From Antitrichia curtipendula (Eukaryota > Streptophyta > Bryopsida > Hypnales > Leucodontaceae), in contig OX579636.1 in assembly GCA_951230915.1 (NCBI GenBank), positions 7,393,001 through 7,457,000 of the forward strand: 64,000 bases of DNA, written 5' to 3'. The translations under genes and the position numbers were made by a program. Below are positions 36,077 to 48,334 of this stretch, piece by piece. The notes below the pieces were generated by a model that worked only from the letters and a program-made list of their open reading frames with translations, made no database searches and had not been told where the DNA came from. Every line of letters starts with the position of its first letter. Positions within the stretch are counted from its first letter, which is position 1.

Positions 36077-36865
36077 GGAGTTGATTGTATGGTACCTTTA
36101 TGCACCATCTATTGTTCATACTTCCTCATGAGATTCACATGAATAGTGATCAATAAGAGTAGTCACACCTTCTCCAAGAATGAAAAGTTGTGGAGATAAA
36201 AGAAGAGTCAATTAAGAGCCTGAATATATAAAGATGATGTGACACTCTTTCTCATAAGTAGAAAATGAAAATAGAGAATAGACAATGAGATATACTATTT
36301 TAAAATATATAGCTTTCCAATGTCCAAAACTCGCAAACGTTCAACTCGCAAACACCAAAAATCATGCAAAAGCAACAACAACGTAATTAAAAAAAGAAGC
36401 AACGAGAAGAAGCAAGGAGGTGAAAAAGCAAAGGTAGCATAGACAATAACAGAGTCCTTGGCATGTAGAGGAGGTGAAAAGAACAATGACAATCTAAAAA
36501 GTGAGATGAAAATTTCTATAAGGAAATTTTCTTCACACCCAGTCTTCAACTCCGGAAGAGAAAACTAACCATTCTCAATTTTCAAAAAATGGGACCTTCA
36601 CAAGCCATGTAGAGCCAATGAGAAAGAACCACATGCCATTTTCAATCTAAAGATTTAGAATTGGATGAAGAAGGTGTGATTTTCCCAAATATGTTTGTGA
36701 GCATATTTAGGAGAGGAAATTAGTCAAGATAGGCCCAAGAACTCCTGAAATTGGGCAAGAATTCGCAAAAAAACACACAAACATATACACCATGTACCCC
36801 CTTTGTAAAAAGGTGTCACAAATTACACCAAATGCGTCGCATTCCTAGGACTTATATCAATAGAT

Positions 36866-37552
36866 ACCACTATGTAGATGCTTGAAGTGGCTTTCCAAAA
36901 ACATGTTCTAATTTATCATTTGATTCTTTCAATGGTGGCAATAAATGGATGAAGTTTGAAGAATCCAAACTTCATCTACGCATAACTCATGTTTACGGCG
37001 TCCAATCCAAGAGTGTCACATCATCTTGGAATCCTACAAGAAAGACCTACATCATCATCCAATTGAAAAATAATCCCCCTTCTTTGTGCAAAAGTCTAAA
37101 TGTAATGTAGACCCTTGTATTTTGACCCTAGTAAATGTCTATTTTTGGCATGAAGTCAAGGCACCATTGTGTACATGCTTGAAGTGGCTTTCTAAAAACG
37201 TGTTACCCTTTATCATCCGATTATTTCAATGGCGGCAATTGATGGATGAAATTTAAAAAATCCAAAATTCATCCGCTGATAACTCGTTCATACGACGTCT
37301 AATCCAAGAGTGCTACATCATCATGGAATCCCAATCAATATCTATTTTTGACCAAAAATAAATGCACCACCTTGTAAATGCTTGAAAACACTTTTTAAAA
37401 ATGTCTTAGACTTTATCATCCGATTCTTCAAACAACAGCAATGGATGGATGAACTTTCAAAAATAAAGAATTCATCCATCCCTAACACATCCGTACGAAG
37501 TCCAGTGACAAAATGCCACATCATCCTACAATCCCACGAAAAGGACCTACAA
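36866..37552 (+). repeat. Three-copy degenerate tandem repeat
   Basis: Copies start near 36866, 37161 and 37364. Each reads ACCA...GTA.ATGCTTGAA, TTTATCATCCGATT.TTCAA, GGCAAT.GATGGATGAA, TTCATC..C...AACTC, TCCAA..GTG.CACATCATC.T..AATCC. The third copy is the most diverged. Confidence 0.75.
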
Positions 37553-37834
37553 CACTAAGTGCACGCCATTTGAAACTCCTTAAATTTAAGTAAAAATGAG
37601 GACTATATGAATCTTCTGCTTATTAAATCAACATTAAAAACTTTGCCAATCTAATGTAGGGGATAGTCTTTGATGATGACCTCTTTAGCTAAGCGTCCAG
37701 TGTAAGTTTGACTTCCGACGCGGTTTTCCTATGCACCATGGAATCTTTTGACACAATCACGTCTTATTTCAAAAAGCAATTCCTCTACATTCACCTACAC
37801 AAAAAAAATTAAAAAATTAAAAAATTAAAAAATC

Positions 37835-38313
37835 TAATTGTAAGATCTTGTTCTATATTTCTTTTTGATCATGTAGTAAATATTTTGTGATTTTTGATCA
37901 AATAGATAAAAAAATACTAGCATTCAAAGTGAAAGTAAAAATTTATTTCAAGAAGTAACTTTGATTGCTTATAAAACAAGTTCCATAAATTTCACATCAC
38001 TAATCCAAATGAAATGAATCAAAGCTTTCCATTTAGAAAAAAATATAATCTACCAAAAAATGTAAAATTAAAATTTTTATCTCAATATTTTGTGGAATTT
38101 TTTTGTTGCTTGGTCTTCCCCGTTTTGAAGTTATTGTGGCATAAGTTTTTCTCTCATGCATTGATTGAAATAAAAAATTATATTCCTAGAAAGCTAATAA
38201 ATTTTTCTATTTTATGAGAAAGTTTTGAAAAGTTTCAGTAAAAATTGAGATTATAGGAACCTGTCCAAAATCCATTTTGTCCTCTATAGGGACAATGGAA
38301 CTTTAGGGGTTAA
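37835..38313 (+). mobile_element. TTAA element, 5'-truncated copy B
   Basis: The right end ACTTTAGGGGTTAA (TTAA 38310-38313) and interior (TAAGATCTTGTTC, CCAAATGAAATGAATCAAAG, GTCCTCTATAGGGAC) match copy A. The left terminus is absent, replaced by an AAAAATT microsatellite. Confidence 0.7.
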
Positions 38314-39729
38314 ATCACCATGCAATATGAGGAGGCTAACTTTTAAACGTTTGGGAATCCCAATTTGTGTTATATAGGCAAGTTTATTGGGTATTTGGAC
38401 CAGATATAAGTTGTATTGTACCTTGATGTACAAGGGATAGAAGTATTAAGTGCAATATACATCCAAGAGATCATGTTGCGTATAAAGAGATCAATGCTTG
38501 CCTTACCAACAATAGTCAAACAATTTCAACATACAATACGGTTAGTGTAGCATATGTGCTACGTTGCTCAAGGTTTCTACAGATGTATGAGGTAAATCTA
38601 CCTATGATAGACAAACCACCTATAATAGGCACCTAGGAAATGACCCATTAAAGTCTTACATCAACCTATAACAAAAAAAATTTAATAAATGATATTAGGA
38701 CTACATTAGGATGGTTAGTGGCCAAAATCAATGCCTTGGGTGATGGTGATGGAGTTATTGGTAATTGCTTTAGAAACTTCTACCTTTTCAATATAAATTC
38801 ATCAAAGTAAGTGATCTTTTTATTCCTTTTTGTTGTGGCCATGTTAGGAAATGTTGTAGCCATATTAGGAAATATTGTGACTGCTTTAGGTGGTAGGATG
38901 ACTATTATGCATACACATTTTGCTGGTTTAGGGGTAGTCTAGAGACTCTTTTGGCTCAATTAGATAGCATACTTGAAAAATTCATAAGAAATTCATACTT
39001 TGACAATAAAAAACATAAATCAATTGCTCTCTTCATTTCTCACATTTGTCTTTGTATAGAAAATAATTTGAATTTTTCTGCCAATTGGAACAGGGCAGAA
39101 TACTTATTTTGTCTGTTATAGGCAAATTTACCTTAGTGCCTATGTGACAAAGACTATTGGAACCTTGAGCACTAAGGTTTTGCACAAAGAGCAGTGGAAA
39201 CAATAAGTGGCAATGTGTGGCAAATCCAAGGAGTTTTTCCTCTCTTGCACAACATTTGTGTGCTTGCACATTTACAAATGAAGGACATATGATGTAGAGC
39301 CATTATGTACCTTTGTAGCTTATGGTGGATCATGAGGAATGGGAATTTTGAGTGTTTTATCTCCATCCTTGAGATAAAGCAAGTACAATTGGATTTGATA
39401 TTTTAGTCCTAAATTGGGTATCTTGAATGTTGTTTAATTGAGCTTCCAAGCAATGGAAAAGTCTTCTCTAATGATAGGTCCTAATTGGTTCAAATCTCAA
39501 TTAAAACTAATGCAAATTATGGAAGTTTGAAGTTTTGGAGTGATATAAATCCAAACTTTGAATTTTAAGTAAAAGTTGTTAGGAAATTTTACTTCTAAGT
39601 TGCTCTAATAAACTTCACCCATCAATTGTATTCATTTGTTGGTTTAAATCAACTTTACTTTTGAATATTAGTTTTAGATTGTTCCTAGGTTTCAAGGTTC
39701 TATTTTTTCTTGGATTGGATGAATAATTG

Positions 39730-40030
39730 CAACTCTCATCAAATATTTAACAAAATACTTTGGTAATAGGTCTCGTTTTCTCAGGGTTAAACGTTAAACG
39801 ATGTTGAAGACGTGTATTGTCCAATGGATGATAGATAATCCTTCTATATAAGACAAAAGTGTACATGTTCAGTTCATTGTTGGAATTTTCTATGAAAAGA
39901 CGAGGGTCTTGCACAATAGTTTGACCTCTAATGAGTACTCTTGGATTTTTTTAAGCAAATGATTCACGTTGTACCCAAAAGGATGAATTCCATAGTGACC
40001 AACCCATCCTTTAAGGATTGTAAACCCACA
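39730..40030 (+). repeat. Dispersed repeat, copy 1
   Basis: Aligns directly with 51560-51790: ATATA.GACAAAAGTG.A.GTTCA, ACAATAGTTTG.C..T.AATGAGT, TTTTTTTAAGC.AA..ATTCAC, ACCCAAA..GATGA. It also contains CTCAGGGTTAA (39775-39786), the right end of the short TTAA family. Confidence 0.65.
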
Positions 40031-40399
40031 ACCAATATAATTGCTCCAAACGAAACACCTACACTTGGACTAGAAAGTAACCCTTTCCCCTAAATATTTG
40101 CTTACACAACATGTACTCCATCAAAACATGACAATTGATGAGGTCCAAATGTTTGTTTTGGGTACACCTCAAGACTATACTTTATAAACTTATAACTTAT
40201 TCAAACATTGTCCAAATAATAATGCATGCTAGAAGTATATTGTAATGCTCTTTCAAATGCCAACACAATAATTTATGTTAAATAATAATAACTACGCTTA
40301 CTTGTACTTAGTGCCCATACCTTATGCTTGGTTTAACCTTGGAAGGCCGCCACCTCACTGATAGGCACTTACTTCAATATGATTCAATTTTTGGACCAA

Positions 40400-40813
40400 T
40401 AAGGTAGAAGGCTCTGAAATGGAGCAAGCATTAAGAATGGACCCTACAAATGGCTGTGAAATGGACATGAGTTGGTTCTGTAATTGACATGTATAGTCAT
40501 TGAATGAATCAAGAAAAAAAGCATTATCAATTGCAAGATCCAATCATTTGCTTTGCTTTCCCCATCTTTCTTCAGAATTGCAAGTGAACCGCTTACAGAA
40601 GACCTAGGGTCATAAATAGGGACCTATGACCCAATTCGTTTGAAAATTCATAAGTAATTCAAAAATGCTTGGAAAAATACAAAACCACTTGGGTTAGATT
40701 CCTCATCTATTTCTCTTTGTCTGAAAAATGAGCTAAAATTATTCCCATCCAATGAAATACACGAAAAAGGCGGACCAGCCCTTAGATGTGCCATTTCAGA
40801 GCCTCCTACCTTA
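40400..40813. mobile_element. 414-bp MITE, TAAGGTAGGAGGCTCT family
   Basis: Terminal inverted repeats of 23 bp with one mismatch (TAAGGTAGAAGGCTCTGAAA at left). It lies immediately upstream (about 250 bp) of the SDR gene start, so it contributes promoter-proximal sequence. The interior is collinear with 30851-31265. Confidence 0.85.
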
Positions 40814-41066
40814 GGTGCATTCTCTCTTTCTACATTCTACAAAGGCATCCGTCGGATACTTTGCTTGTGTCCACCTGCCACCTGCCACCTTTTGCAGCAT
40901 CTCTCATGAGCTTACTTGAAATCCTCTGAAGTCTGCACAGAAGTCTTCTCGCACTCTCGCATCCTCATCTCGCTCATTGCAGCATTGTTGATTGTGATTT
41001 CGCTCGCTCGCTTGATTTCACATTTGTTTTGCTCAATTAGACAGTCAGCGATTTGCAGGAGCAGCG

Positions 41067-44000
41067 ATGGCGAGTGGGAAGACAGTTTGCGTGACGGGCG
41101 CTTCCGGATTCATTGCCTCGTGGTTGGTTAAGCTCTTGCTGGAGCGAGGCTACGCCATCAAGGGCACGGTCCGCAACCCAGGTAATGACATCTAGTGTAA
41201 GCGGAGTTTACTTGTTTTTGGTTTTTGGTTTGTAAATTTTGGAGGATGCAATTTGTCGCACTGCATTTGGGATGTGGCGAGGATTTTCAGTTTTGTGACT
41301 TTTTAGGGTTTGAGTTCTCTTGATTTTGCAGTTTTGGGTTCTGTGTTGCAACGGTGCTTTAGCTATGGTGAGGGGTTGCAATAAGGTGACAACACCTAAA
41401 TGCGTCTGCATAGGGATTTGAGCATGGATCCTGTTATTGAGTTGTAAAGTGGGTATCATTGGGAGTTGAAAGGGATTCTAGATCCTCTTTCTGGACTCCG
41501 TATGAATAAAAGATGAAATTTCAAAGTGCTGAAAATAGGTGTACTAGGTCCTATGTTCTCATGTGGATGTACATTTTGAGGTACATTTTGAGGCGAGAAT
41601 CTAGACGAGACGGTGTTGCAAAGAGGTCTCAATTAGGTTCTGTTACTTTAATTGAGTTTGCCTGTTTTCCATGAGATCGCATGTCTATCAGAAATTTCCT
41701 CATGTAAAGTTTAAACTTTAGGCGATATTTACATGAGGATTGCAAATTTTCTCTCTTCAAAGTTCAAGTTGGGTATGCCTACTTTCCATGAGATCACATG
41801 TTTTGATCCTTTGAGGTCATCTCTTGCATGACTTTGGCCGGTCAGGAATTTCTCACATGCAGATTTTCAGGGTTTTGTACATGGGAGTTTCAATTCCTCT
41901 CTTTAAAGTTTCTGCGTTTTTTTTGTTGATGATACGAGTTGATTGATCTAAATTGGGCTTTGTGGTTTGCTTTTGTGCAGAGAAATCTAAGCATCTACTG
42001 GAGCTGCCTGGCGCCAGCGAGCGTCTCCAGCTGGTGGAAGCCGACCTTCTGAAACCGGGAGCGTTTGATGCGGCGGTGCAGGGTTGTGATTGTGTTTTCC
42101 ACACGGCGTCGCCTTTCTTTCACAAGAACATCACCGACCCTGAGGTTCACATCTCTTTCTTCCTTCTAGTGAAGTTATTTTCAACTATGTTTTTGAAAAC
42201 CTAGCAATGAAGTACGTCGTTTACCACGTGTTCACGCTACTTGGGTGCATTACATCGTTGCTTCCGTGGAGAAAGCGCTTTGGGTACTTGAGCCATTACT
42301 TGGGTGCATATAGAGGAGATCACTTTGGGTACTTGGATGCTTACCATGTTTTTGTGAGTGGTCTGGTTCATTTGACCATTTTCGTGAAGTGCCCTATATC
42401 TATACTATTAATTAAGACATTAACACAGACGTTTGTTTTGTTTGTTTATAACGTATGTTGGGATATCCTAAATGGCCGGACTGCCAGGTGCAAGACTGGT
42501 TCGGAGGAGTGAAAACCGGCCCTTAGTCATCACATAAGTTCACATTAGGATAGCAGGCTACTTGCATTCCATGATAAGGTAGCTGCGAGGCCTGATTAGG
42601 GACTGCTAATTGGTGGTTGTGGTTGTTGCAGGCCCAGCTACTGAACCCGGCGGTGAAGGGAACCCTGAATGTCTTGCAATCTTGCGCCAAGGAGAAAACT
42701 AAAAGGGTTGTGCTCACGTCCTCTGTAGCATCTGTCTCCTACACTCCCAAACGAATTGGGGCCAGCGTCGTGGACGAGAGCTTCTTCAGCGACCCCGACT
42801 TATGTCGAAAGGAACAGGTTCGTTTGTCCTGATTTCTTTTGCTACAATTTTGTGCATTTGGCGTGTTTCGATGTATTTGGCGTACTTCGAGTATCTTCAT
42901 GAACAATGGTGGACGAGGTTTGGCCCTAGAACTTTCTGTGCAAGTGAGTACTACTCATGTATTCTTGACTCATTGCAGAGATGGTATGTGTTGTCCAAGA
43001 CACTGGCTGAGGTGGCAGCATGGGACTTCGCGAAAGAACACAAACTGGATATGGTGTCAATCCATCCGACCATGGTTCTCGGTCCTCTTTTGCAATCCTC
43101 CATGAACACCAGCAACGAAACTGTTTTGGAAATTCTGAACGGTAAGAACTTGATTGATCGTTCCGATGTTTATTCATCACGAAAGACCGTCCATTAGGTT
43201 GACAAAATTTATAATGTTATGTTGGTAGGCATTGTGGCAAAAGAGAACTCACAAAGCAAGGAATATTGAGGTTTTTCACATGGTTATAGACTCCGTTCTT
43301 GAAGGGTTAAATTAACAAAGACGTTACTTTAGCATTATCTTAATATTCTATTAGATGAACATTAACCCTGTAATGCCGCACCAACCAAAAAAATAGTCGA
43401 TGGATGACTTTTCAGATCAGTGTAGAAATGAAGAATGCATCTGTTGGTCCAAGAATCGGATCATTTTTGGCAAAGTACCTTGGTGATAGGTCTCAGGGTT
43501 AACACACAATTAGTATCTTTCTGAATCTAACAGAGGAACGCCCTTTGGATGTGACATGCTGCAGGCACTACAAAGACTTTTGCCAATGCTACGCTCGGGT
43601 GGGTTGGCGTGAAGGATGTGGCCATGGCTCATATTTTGGCGTTTGAGAAGCCACAAGCAGAGGGTCGGTATATCTGCAACGAGCGCGTACTTCATACGGG
43701 CGACGTCGTCTCTCTATTGAAAAAGCTTTATCCTCAGTACCCTATTGTGGCCAAGTAAGTGCCGCACTTTTGTTTTCGTCGACTTCAGATCAGTATGAAA
43801 TGAAACTTTTGCTTTTGCTTGCACCCTTTTTTCTCACAAGAGGGATGAGCTGGCGGAAAAGGTCAGCTTGTCACCAATGCTTTCTGCTTTTTAATTTGAT
43901 GATGTTTGGGTGTCTTTTTGGACATCGCAGGGATGAAGATGAAAGCCCACGAGTTGTTGCATACAACCTGTCCAGCGAGAAGCTGAAGAAACTTGGACTG

Positions 44001-44072
44001 ACCTTTCAGCCCGTGGAGGACGTTTTCCGCGAGACCGTCGCAAATTTACAGGAGCTCAAGTACTTGGACTGA
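41067..44072 (+). CDS. Cinnamoyl-CoA reductase-like / phenylacetaldehyde reductase-like extended SDR
   Basis: NADPH-dependent reductase of the DFR/CCR superfamily, cytosolic. Exons 41067-41181, 41981-42144, 42632-42817, 42979-43141, 43565-43754, 43931-44072 join in frame to 319 residues. The N-terminal Rossmann motif is [20 protein letters not shown], then TVRNP (NADPH-preferring Arg), a VFHTASPF strand, catalytic Ser in VLTSSVASV, and catalytic Tyr/Lys in [10 protein letters not shown], followed by [11 protein letters not shown]. The true-CCR signature around the catalytic Tyr (NWYCYGK) is replaced by RWYVLSK, so the substrate may be an aldehyde or ketone rather than cinnamoyl-CoA. That point is inference. 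The ATG context GCGATGGCG is good and no extension precedes it. Intron 4 carries a TTAA-type element (43362-43502). Confidence 0.93.
43362..43502. mobile_element. 141-bp TTAA-flanked MITE in SDR intron 4
   Basis: Begins TTAACCCTGTAATG and ends TAGGTCTCAGGGTTAA: the element proper has CCCTG/CAGGG ends with TTAA on both sides. Collinear with 19700-19863. Confidence 0.7.
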
Positions 44073-44399
44073 ACTCGGTTTTGAAGAAAAACGACGCGTT
44101 GAAATTTGCTTGAACATTGTCATAGGTGAATAGCCATATTTTGTGAATACCGGTGTATAGGCATCCTCTCTTCAATGGCAATAACAATTTGAAATTTCCA
44201 CACTTCTCATTGAATATACGCGATGGATTTGAACTTTTCATTCTGAGTTGGCACTTGGATTTTTTCTGAAATTTGCATTACATGATGTGTTCCCAGAGTT
44301 GGGTGTTGGATCAAAAATGCACCTTATTGTTCCCATCCTTTCTCTCCACTATGGCAATGTATGTGTTTTATGTTTTAGTAAATTACTAGTACTAGAAGT

Positions 44400-44474
44400 C
44401 ACGTGAACATGAAAGGTGCGTACCGGCGTCGAAGCGACGGCATGAAGGGTGAAGAAGAGGCACATGTCCACGTG
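44400..44474. promoter_or_regulatory. Two G-box (CACGTG) motifs
   Basis: CACGTG at 44400-44405 and 44469-44474 lie 190-270 bp before the ATG at 44666 in a locally GC-richer segment. G-boxes bind bZIP/bHLH factors; function here is untested. Confidence 0.4.
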
Positions 44475-44665
44475 ACGGCGCAGCTGGTGAGGAGGGAGGG
44501 ATGGCAGGACGACATTCAAGCTTCTCCGCGTATACCAATTGACTTGGAAACTAAATGGAAACTAATGTACGAGGTCTAGAATTCGTCAATTTGTCCCAAA
44601 GTGAAGGTACTTAATTAGGCTGCATAATTTCCTTGTTGTCAATTGTCTGCCCCCTCAAACTCACA

Positions 44666-45586
44666 ATGGCACCGACTTCGGAGGCACCGGATCCGTATGC
44701 GGTCCAAAAGAAGCTGGCATTGGATGTCCCCCAGAAGGAGGCGACGGTAAGTATACCAGCTGCTGTTCGTTTCCTTTTCTCTCCTTTACCATTGTTGGAA
44801 TCTTACTTGCTTAAAATAATGAAATAGAAGATATACTTGCAATTTATGCTTAGACTTGCCTCAACCTTACCCTGATGGATGCTTGGAAGTGTTACTTTTC
44901 ACATTTATTGCTTCATGTGCGTCGGATTTCAGAGACCTTAGTTGTGTTTGTAAAAAATGTTATGGTGCAAATTGTATGCCTATGGAGAAGTGCACGATAT
45001 GCATAGTCCCTGCTTTGATAGGACCCTAAACCCTGTGGAATTGCAGAGCTTGCAGATGAGGCAGTGACGTTGAAATTGCAGCCTAGCTTCTTTAATCTGA
45101 CTGCTTGGGGTCCTAAGAAAAAGATCATGACATAGTTTTAATGTGATAAATGTGCTTCAGTTAATGATAGCGTGATTAATGCACTGGATATTCCAGAATG
45201 TCGTTTTAGAGATGGTCATATAAAAGAGGTCAGAGTGTGGTGGTCTCGTGAGCTCTGCATATTGTGCTCGCAAGGGGGGCTATGGAGCCGTGGTTGAGAG
45301 CTCACGGCAAGCTGAAAAGACCCGAGATGAACAAGAAACAGCAACTGGAACTGAGAGAGTGCTTCGAGTTACTCGACGCTGAAGGATCTGGCAAGTGCTT
45401 TTTCTCTTTTGGGGGGGTGACATGAAGAGGCCATTTGCTTGAGATCCTGTTTACTTGCACATTGGCAAACGTCGTTTCCTGTCTCTCAGATGGCACACAT
45501 TCGTTTGTCATATGGCTTGAATGGTGGTCATTACAGGCGTGATTCCAGCTCAAGAGTTGCCGTTGGCCTTCACCGTGCTATCGTAG
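44666..45586 (+). pseudogene. EF-hand protein gene, probably truncated or decayed
   Basis: Two supported pieces exist. A possible first exon, 44666-44746, encodes MAPTSEAPDPYAVQKK onward and ends at a good GTAAGT. A clear EF-hand spans 45282-45390 plus 45537-45586: RPEMNKKQQLELRECFELLD, then the loop D-A-E-G-S-G-V-I-P-A-Q-E split by an intron, then LPLAFTVLS and a stop. The loop has acidic residues at positions 1, 3 and 12 and Gly at 6, as in calmodulin/centrin-type sites. The intron (45391-45536) uses a GC donor (G/GCAAGT). I cannot join the first piece to the second in frame, and the protein would stop after one EF-hand where relatives have two to four. It may be a relic, or have a missed donor (GTAGAT) at the final Ser. 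Intact family members include flagellar and regulatory calcium sensors. Confidence 0.45.
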
Positions 45587-45967
45587 ATTCTTGAAAATGT
45601 CAATTTAAGTCGGCAGGAGCTGAATTGCACATGGGGCCCAGAAATTCTTCAAAATGTCAATTCAGGTCGGTACGAGCTGAATTGTACTTATTGTCCCACT
45701 AACGTAAGGACACTCTGACCCAAAATCGCCACTCTAAAAACTATGACAATTGATACATCGTGATTAAGAGGATGTAGAGATTGTAGACCACCTAAACATC
45801 TTAAGTGTCGGTTTTAGATATCACCTCTGCATTATGCACTCATTGGTGCATTGAAATTCTCTTTCATTTGCTAAGAAAAACATGTAAAAATTTGACCAAA
45901 TTGATAATAGTAACTATGATGAATTTGGGTTACAATTCTCTGCTTGCAAGAATTCTTGATTCATGAT

Positions 45968-46092
45968 CACTATAAGAAACCCGTGTCTATGTATTGGACG
46001 TCACTATTGACATAAAAACGTGGTTTTGTTACATTGGATGTTCAACAAAATCCATTTACTTGGACATTGAAAAACATGGATTTCTTTTAGTG
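45968..46092. mobile_element. 125-bp CACTA-type MITE with GAT target duplication
   Basis: Starts CACTATAAGAAACCCGTG and ends CATGGATTTCTTTTAGTG (inverted CACTAAAAGAAATCCATG). GAT flanks both sides (45965-45967 and 46093-46095), the 3-bp duplication expected for CACTA elements. Confidence 0.8.
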
Positions 46093-46199
46093 GATAAAGT
46101 TCTTCAAATTCTCCTTCATGGATGACTTGGACTAAAAATCTCATGTATTGCCACTATTAGGAACCACTCTTAAAGTCTTATATTTGAACTCTGCAGCGG

Positions 46200-47574
46200 G
46201 AAACGAAGCTGCAGCACTGAGAAAAACTCCAAAACCTGGACCACCTGGTTGTTAAACACAAACCACTGCTCAATCTCTCTCTCATTATTTTATAATGTTT
46301 TCACTCAAATTAGATTGTTTCAAAAAAAATTTGACAACTTCAAAAAAAGATAAATTCAAAAAAAAGTATTAACCATAGGTAGACCTCTGGCTTCATCAAT
46401 TATGAGAAATATATTCTATTTATGACGTTGAGAAAATGTTTTTGAAAGTCTTATTGAAAGTCTTTTGAAAGTCTTATTTTACTGAGAACCATCTTATTTC
46501 CTCTTTGCATAAAATGTTGTTGTGGCGCTTTTCTTTTGTACTTTAGGGAACCCATTCAAGTCCTGTTATGCTGTTCAGACTTTAGTAAGGTGCTCGGTAA
46601 GGGAAAAACTAACATTCAGTCTTTCAAAATCACTCAGAGCTGGACGTCCAAACTTATGTTGTACAGAATTATATGGCTCCTGATGTGAAGGAGTTTCTAC
46701 TTGGAGAGAAACGGAATGATATTATGAAGGCTTTGCTCTAGAATCCGAGGTCAAGTTTGTGCCCCCAACCAACAAGAGCAATGAGCTTGATAAGTCGATG
46801 GAGTCCAAGGATGGAGGTACAACATAAAATCCTGCACTATTCTCTGAGCAACTGTCACTACTAAACTTTTTTTTATTGGAAATCAGTACAACAAATGCTG
46901 TGATATTTCAATCTACAAAAAATTAAACAGTGTCACTTCAATAAATTAGTGTAGTCTCTTCTTTCTACTTTCTATTTTACGACTCATTCCATTCCATCAT
47001 CATTAAACTCTTCTTTCCTCACCATTGATCAACATAAGAGATTTGTAGGATTCTCAATGAGAATATGCGAAGTAACTTGAATCAAGACTTTGGTTATGAA
47101 ATCCATAAATTCAGACTTCAACTGCATGACTGGTCAGAAATAGGGAGAGATTTGGGGAAATGTTGCAATGTAATGTATAGTTTTAGGGATATTTCACCAG
47201 CCTTGTTGAAGGTATAACCTCGAAATTGATGGAATCGTTTTTCTATTGCTCCAGATAAGAAATGGAGCAAAGACTACCTCGCAGACAAGCTTACAACGTT
47301 TAGAACAGATGTAAGATCATTCAGCCAATTCATCCCATTTCACTTAATTGCTCTAGATTGCTAGTTTGTGTAGACTTTGAAAGCAGAAAACAATCAGTCT
47401 GTGCTGATAGTGATGAAATTGGAATGGCAGTTGCAACACCAACCGGCAAAGAAAGCACAGATTATACATGTGCAAGCAATGAAGAGCTTGCGTGATTTCA
47501 TTGATGAAGGAGCTTGGCAGGTGAAGGGAAGCCCTTTGCTTTACCCAGCTTCATGTCGCCCCTCCATTCGGTAG
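46200..47574 (+). pseudogene. Possible downstream exon remnants of the EF-hand locus
   Basis: Short coding-looking stretches recur: 46669-46741 (MAPDVKEFLLGEKRNDIMKA-like), 47260-47310 (DKKWSKDYLADKLTTF ending at GTAAGA), and 47374-47574 (TLKAENNQSVLIVMKLEW and on to a stop). They are hydrophilic and helical-looking but cannot be assembled into one frame. I do not know their family. They may be true exons of the same gene or decay products. Confidence 0.3.
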
Positions 47575-48334
47575 TGAAGTCTAGAGTAAACTTGGCAATC
47601 ACCGCACAGACAAAATTCAAATCTTTCTCCACATAAATCTATCTAGAGACTTGCATGTTTTGAAATTTGGCGTGATTATTAAATGTCATGTTAAGATTCA
47701 CCTTTGAAAAATAGAATGCAAAAAGATTTCTTCCTACAAATTTTATTGCAATTTAAAGGCAATGAAGCTGAAATCTAGTTTAAAATTCCTTGCAACCCTT
47801 TGCGGCATAGTGTGTGGTCATCGGGCGGTGATACAAAATTCTGTTCCCATCACAATTGAATTGGTAGTTGAATTGTGCGGTTACCATTTGATGAATGGCA
47901 ACAGTTGTTGTCCGGTTTGGGGATGTGTGCGGTAAATTGCAGGTTTTCTGTAGATGACATTGCTCTTCGGTCAACTAGTTTGATTGAGCTTCTATTGTGT
48001 ATTGGGTTGTCTCTTCTACAAGATACATGCTAGTGAATGACCTAGCTATTAATATGCTAGTGAAGTAGAGTGCATTCTCAATCATGGAATTGAGAATATT
48101 ACTAGTAGAAAAATTTGTGACCAAAACAACCAAAAACTGTTGTTTGCACCTATTGTTTTGGTCACGTTGTTTTGAACAAAAATCAACTAAAATCAACCAA
48201 CTAAAATCTAAAATTATTAACTTATGTATTAATGTATTAATTAATTTTTTTTAATTTTAATCCTTTTAATCCTTTTAATTTTTTTTGGTTGCCCGAATTT
48301 TTTGGGCAGTTGAAAAAATATTTTTAAATATAAA

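Larger units (their letters stand above)
23929..41066. other. 17-kb repeat-dominated gene desert
   Basis: No complete gene found. 23929-24800 is of ordinary composition (GGT promoter plus a minus-strand open frame I do not accept as a gene). From there on it is AT-rich intergenic DNA filled with the separately listed elements, a GC-richer island at 29040-29740 and AT microsatellites (34055-34069; AAAAATT repeats 37804-37834). Confidence 0.6.

Noticed and set aside
36866..37552. CRISPR-like array
   Set aside because: Repeats are long, diverged and without regular spacers, and the genome is eukaryotic.
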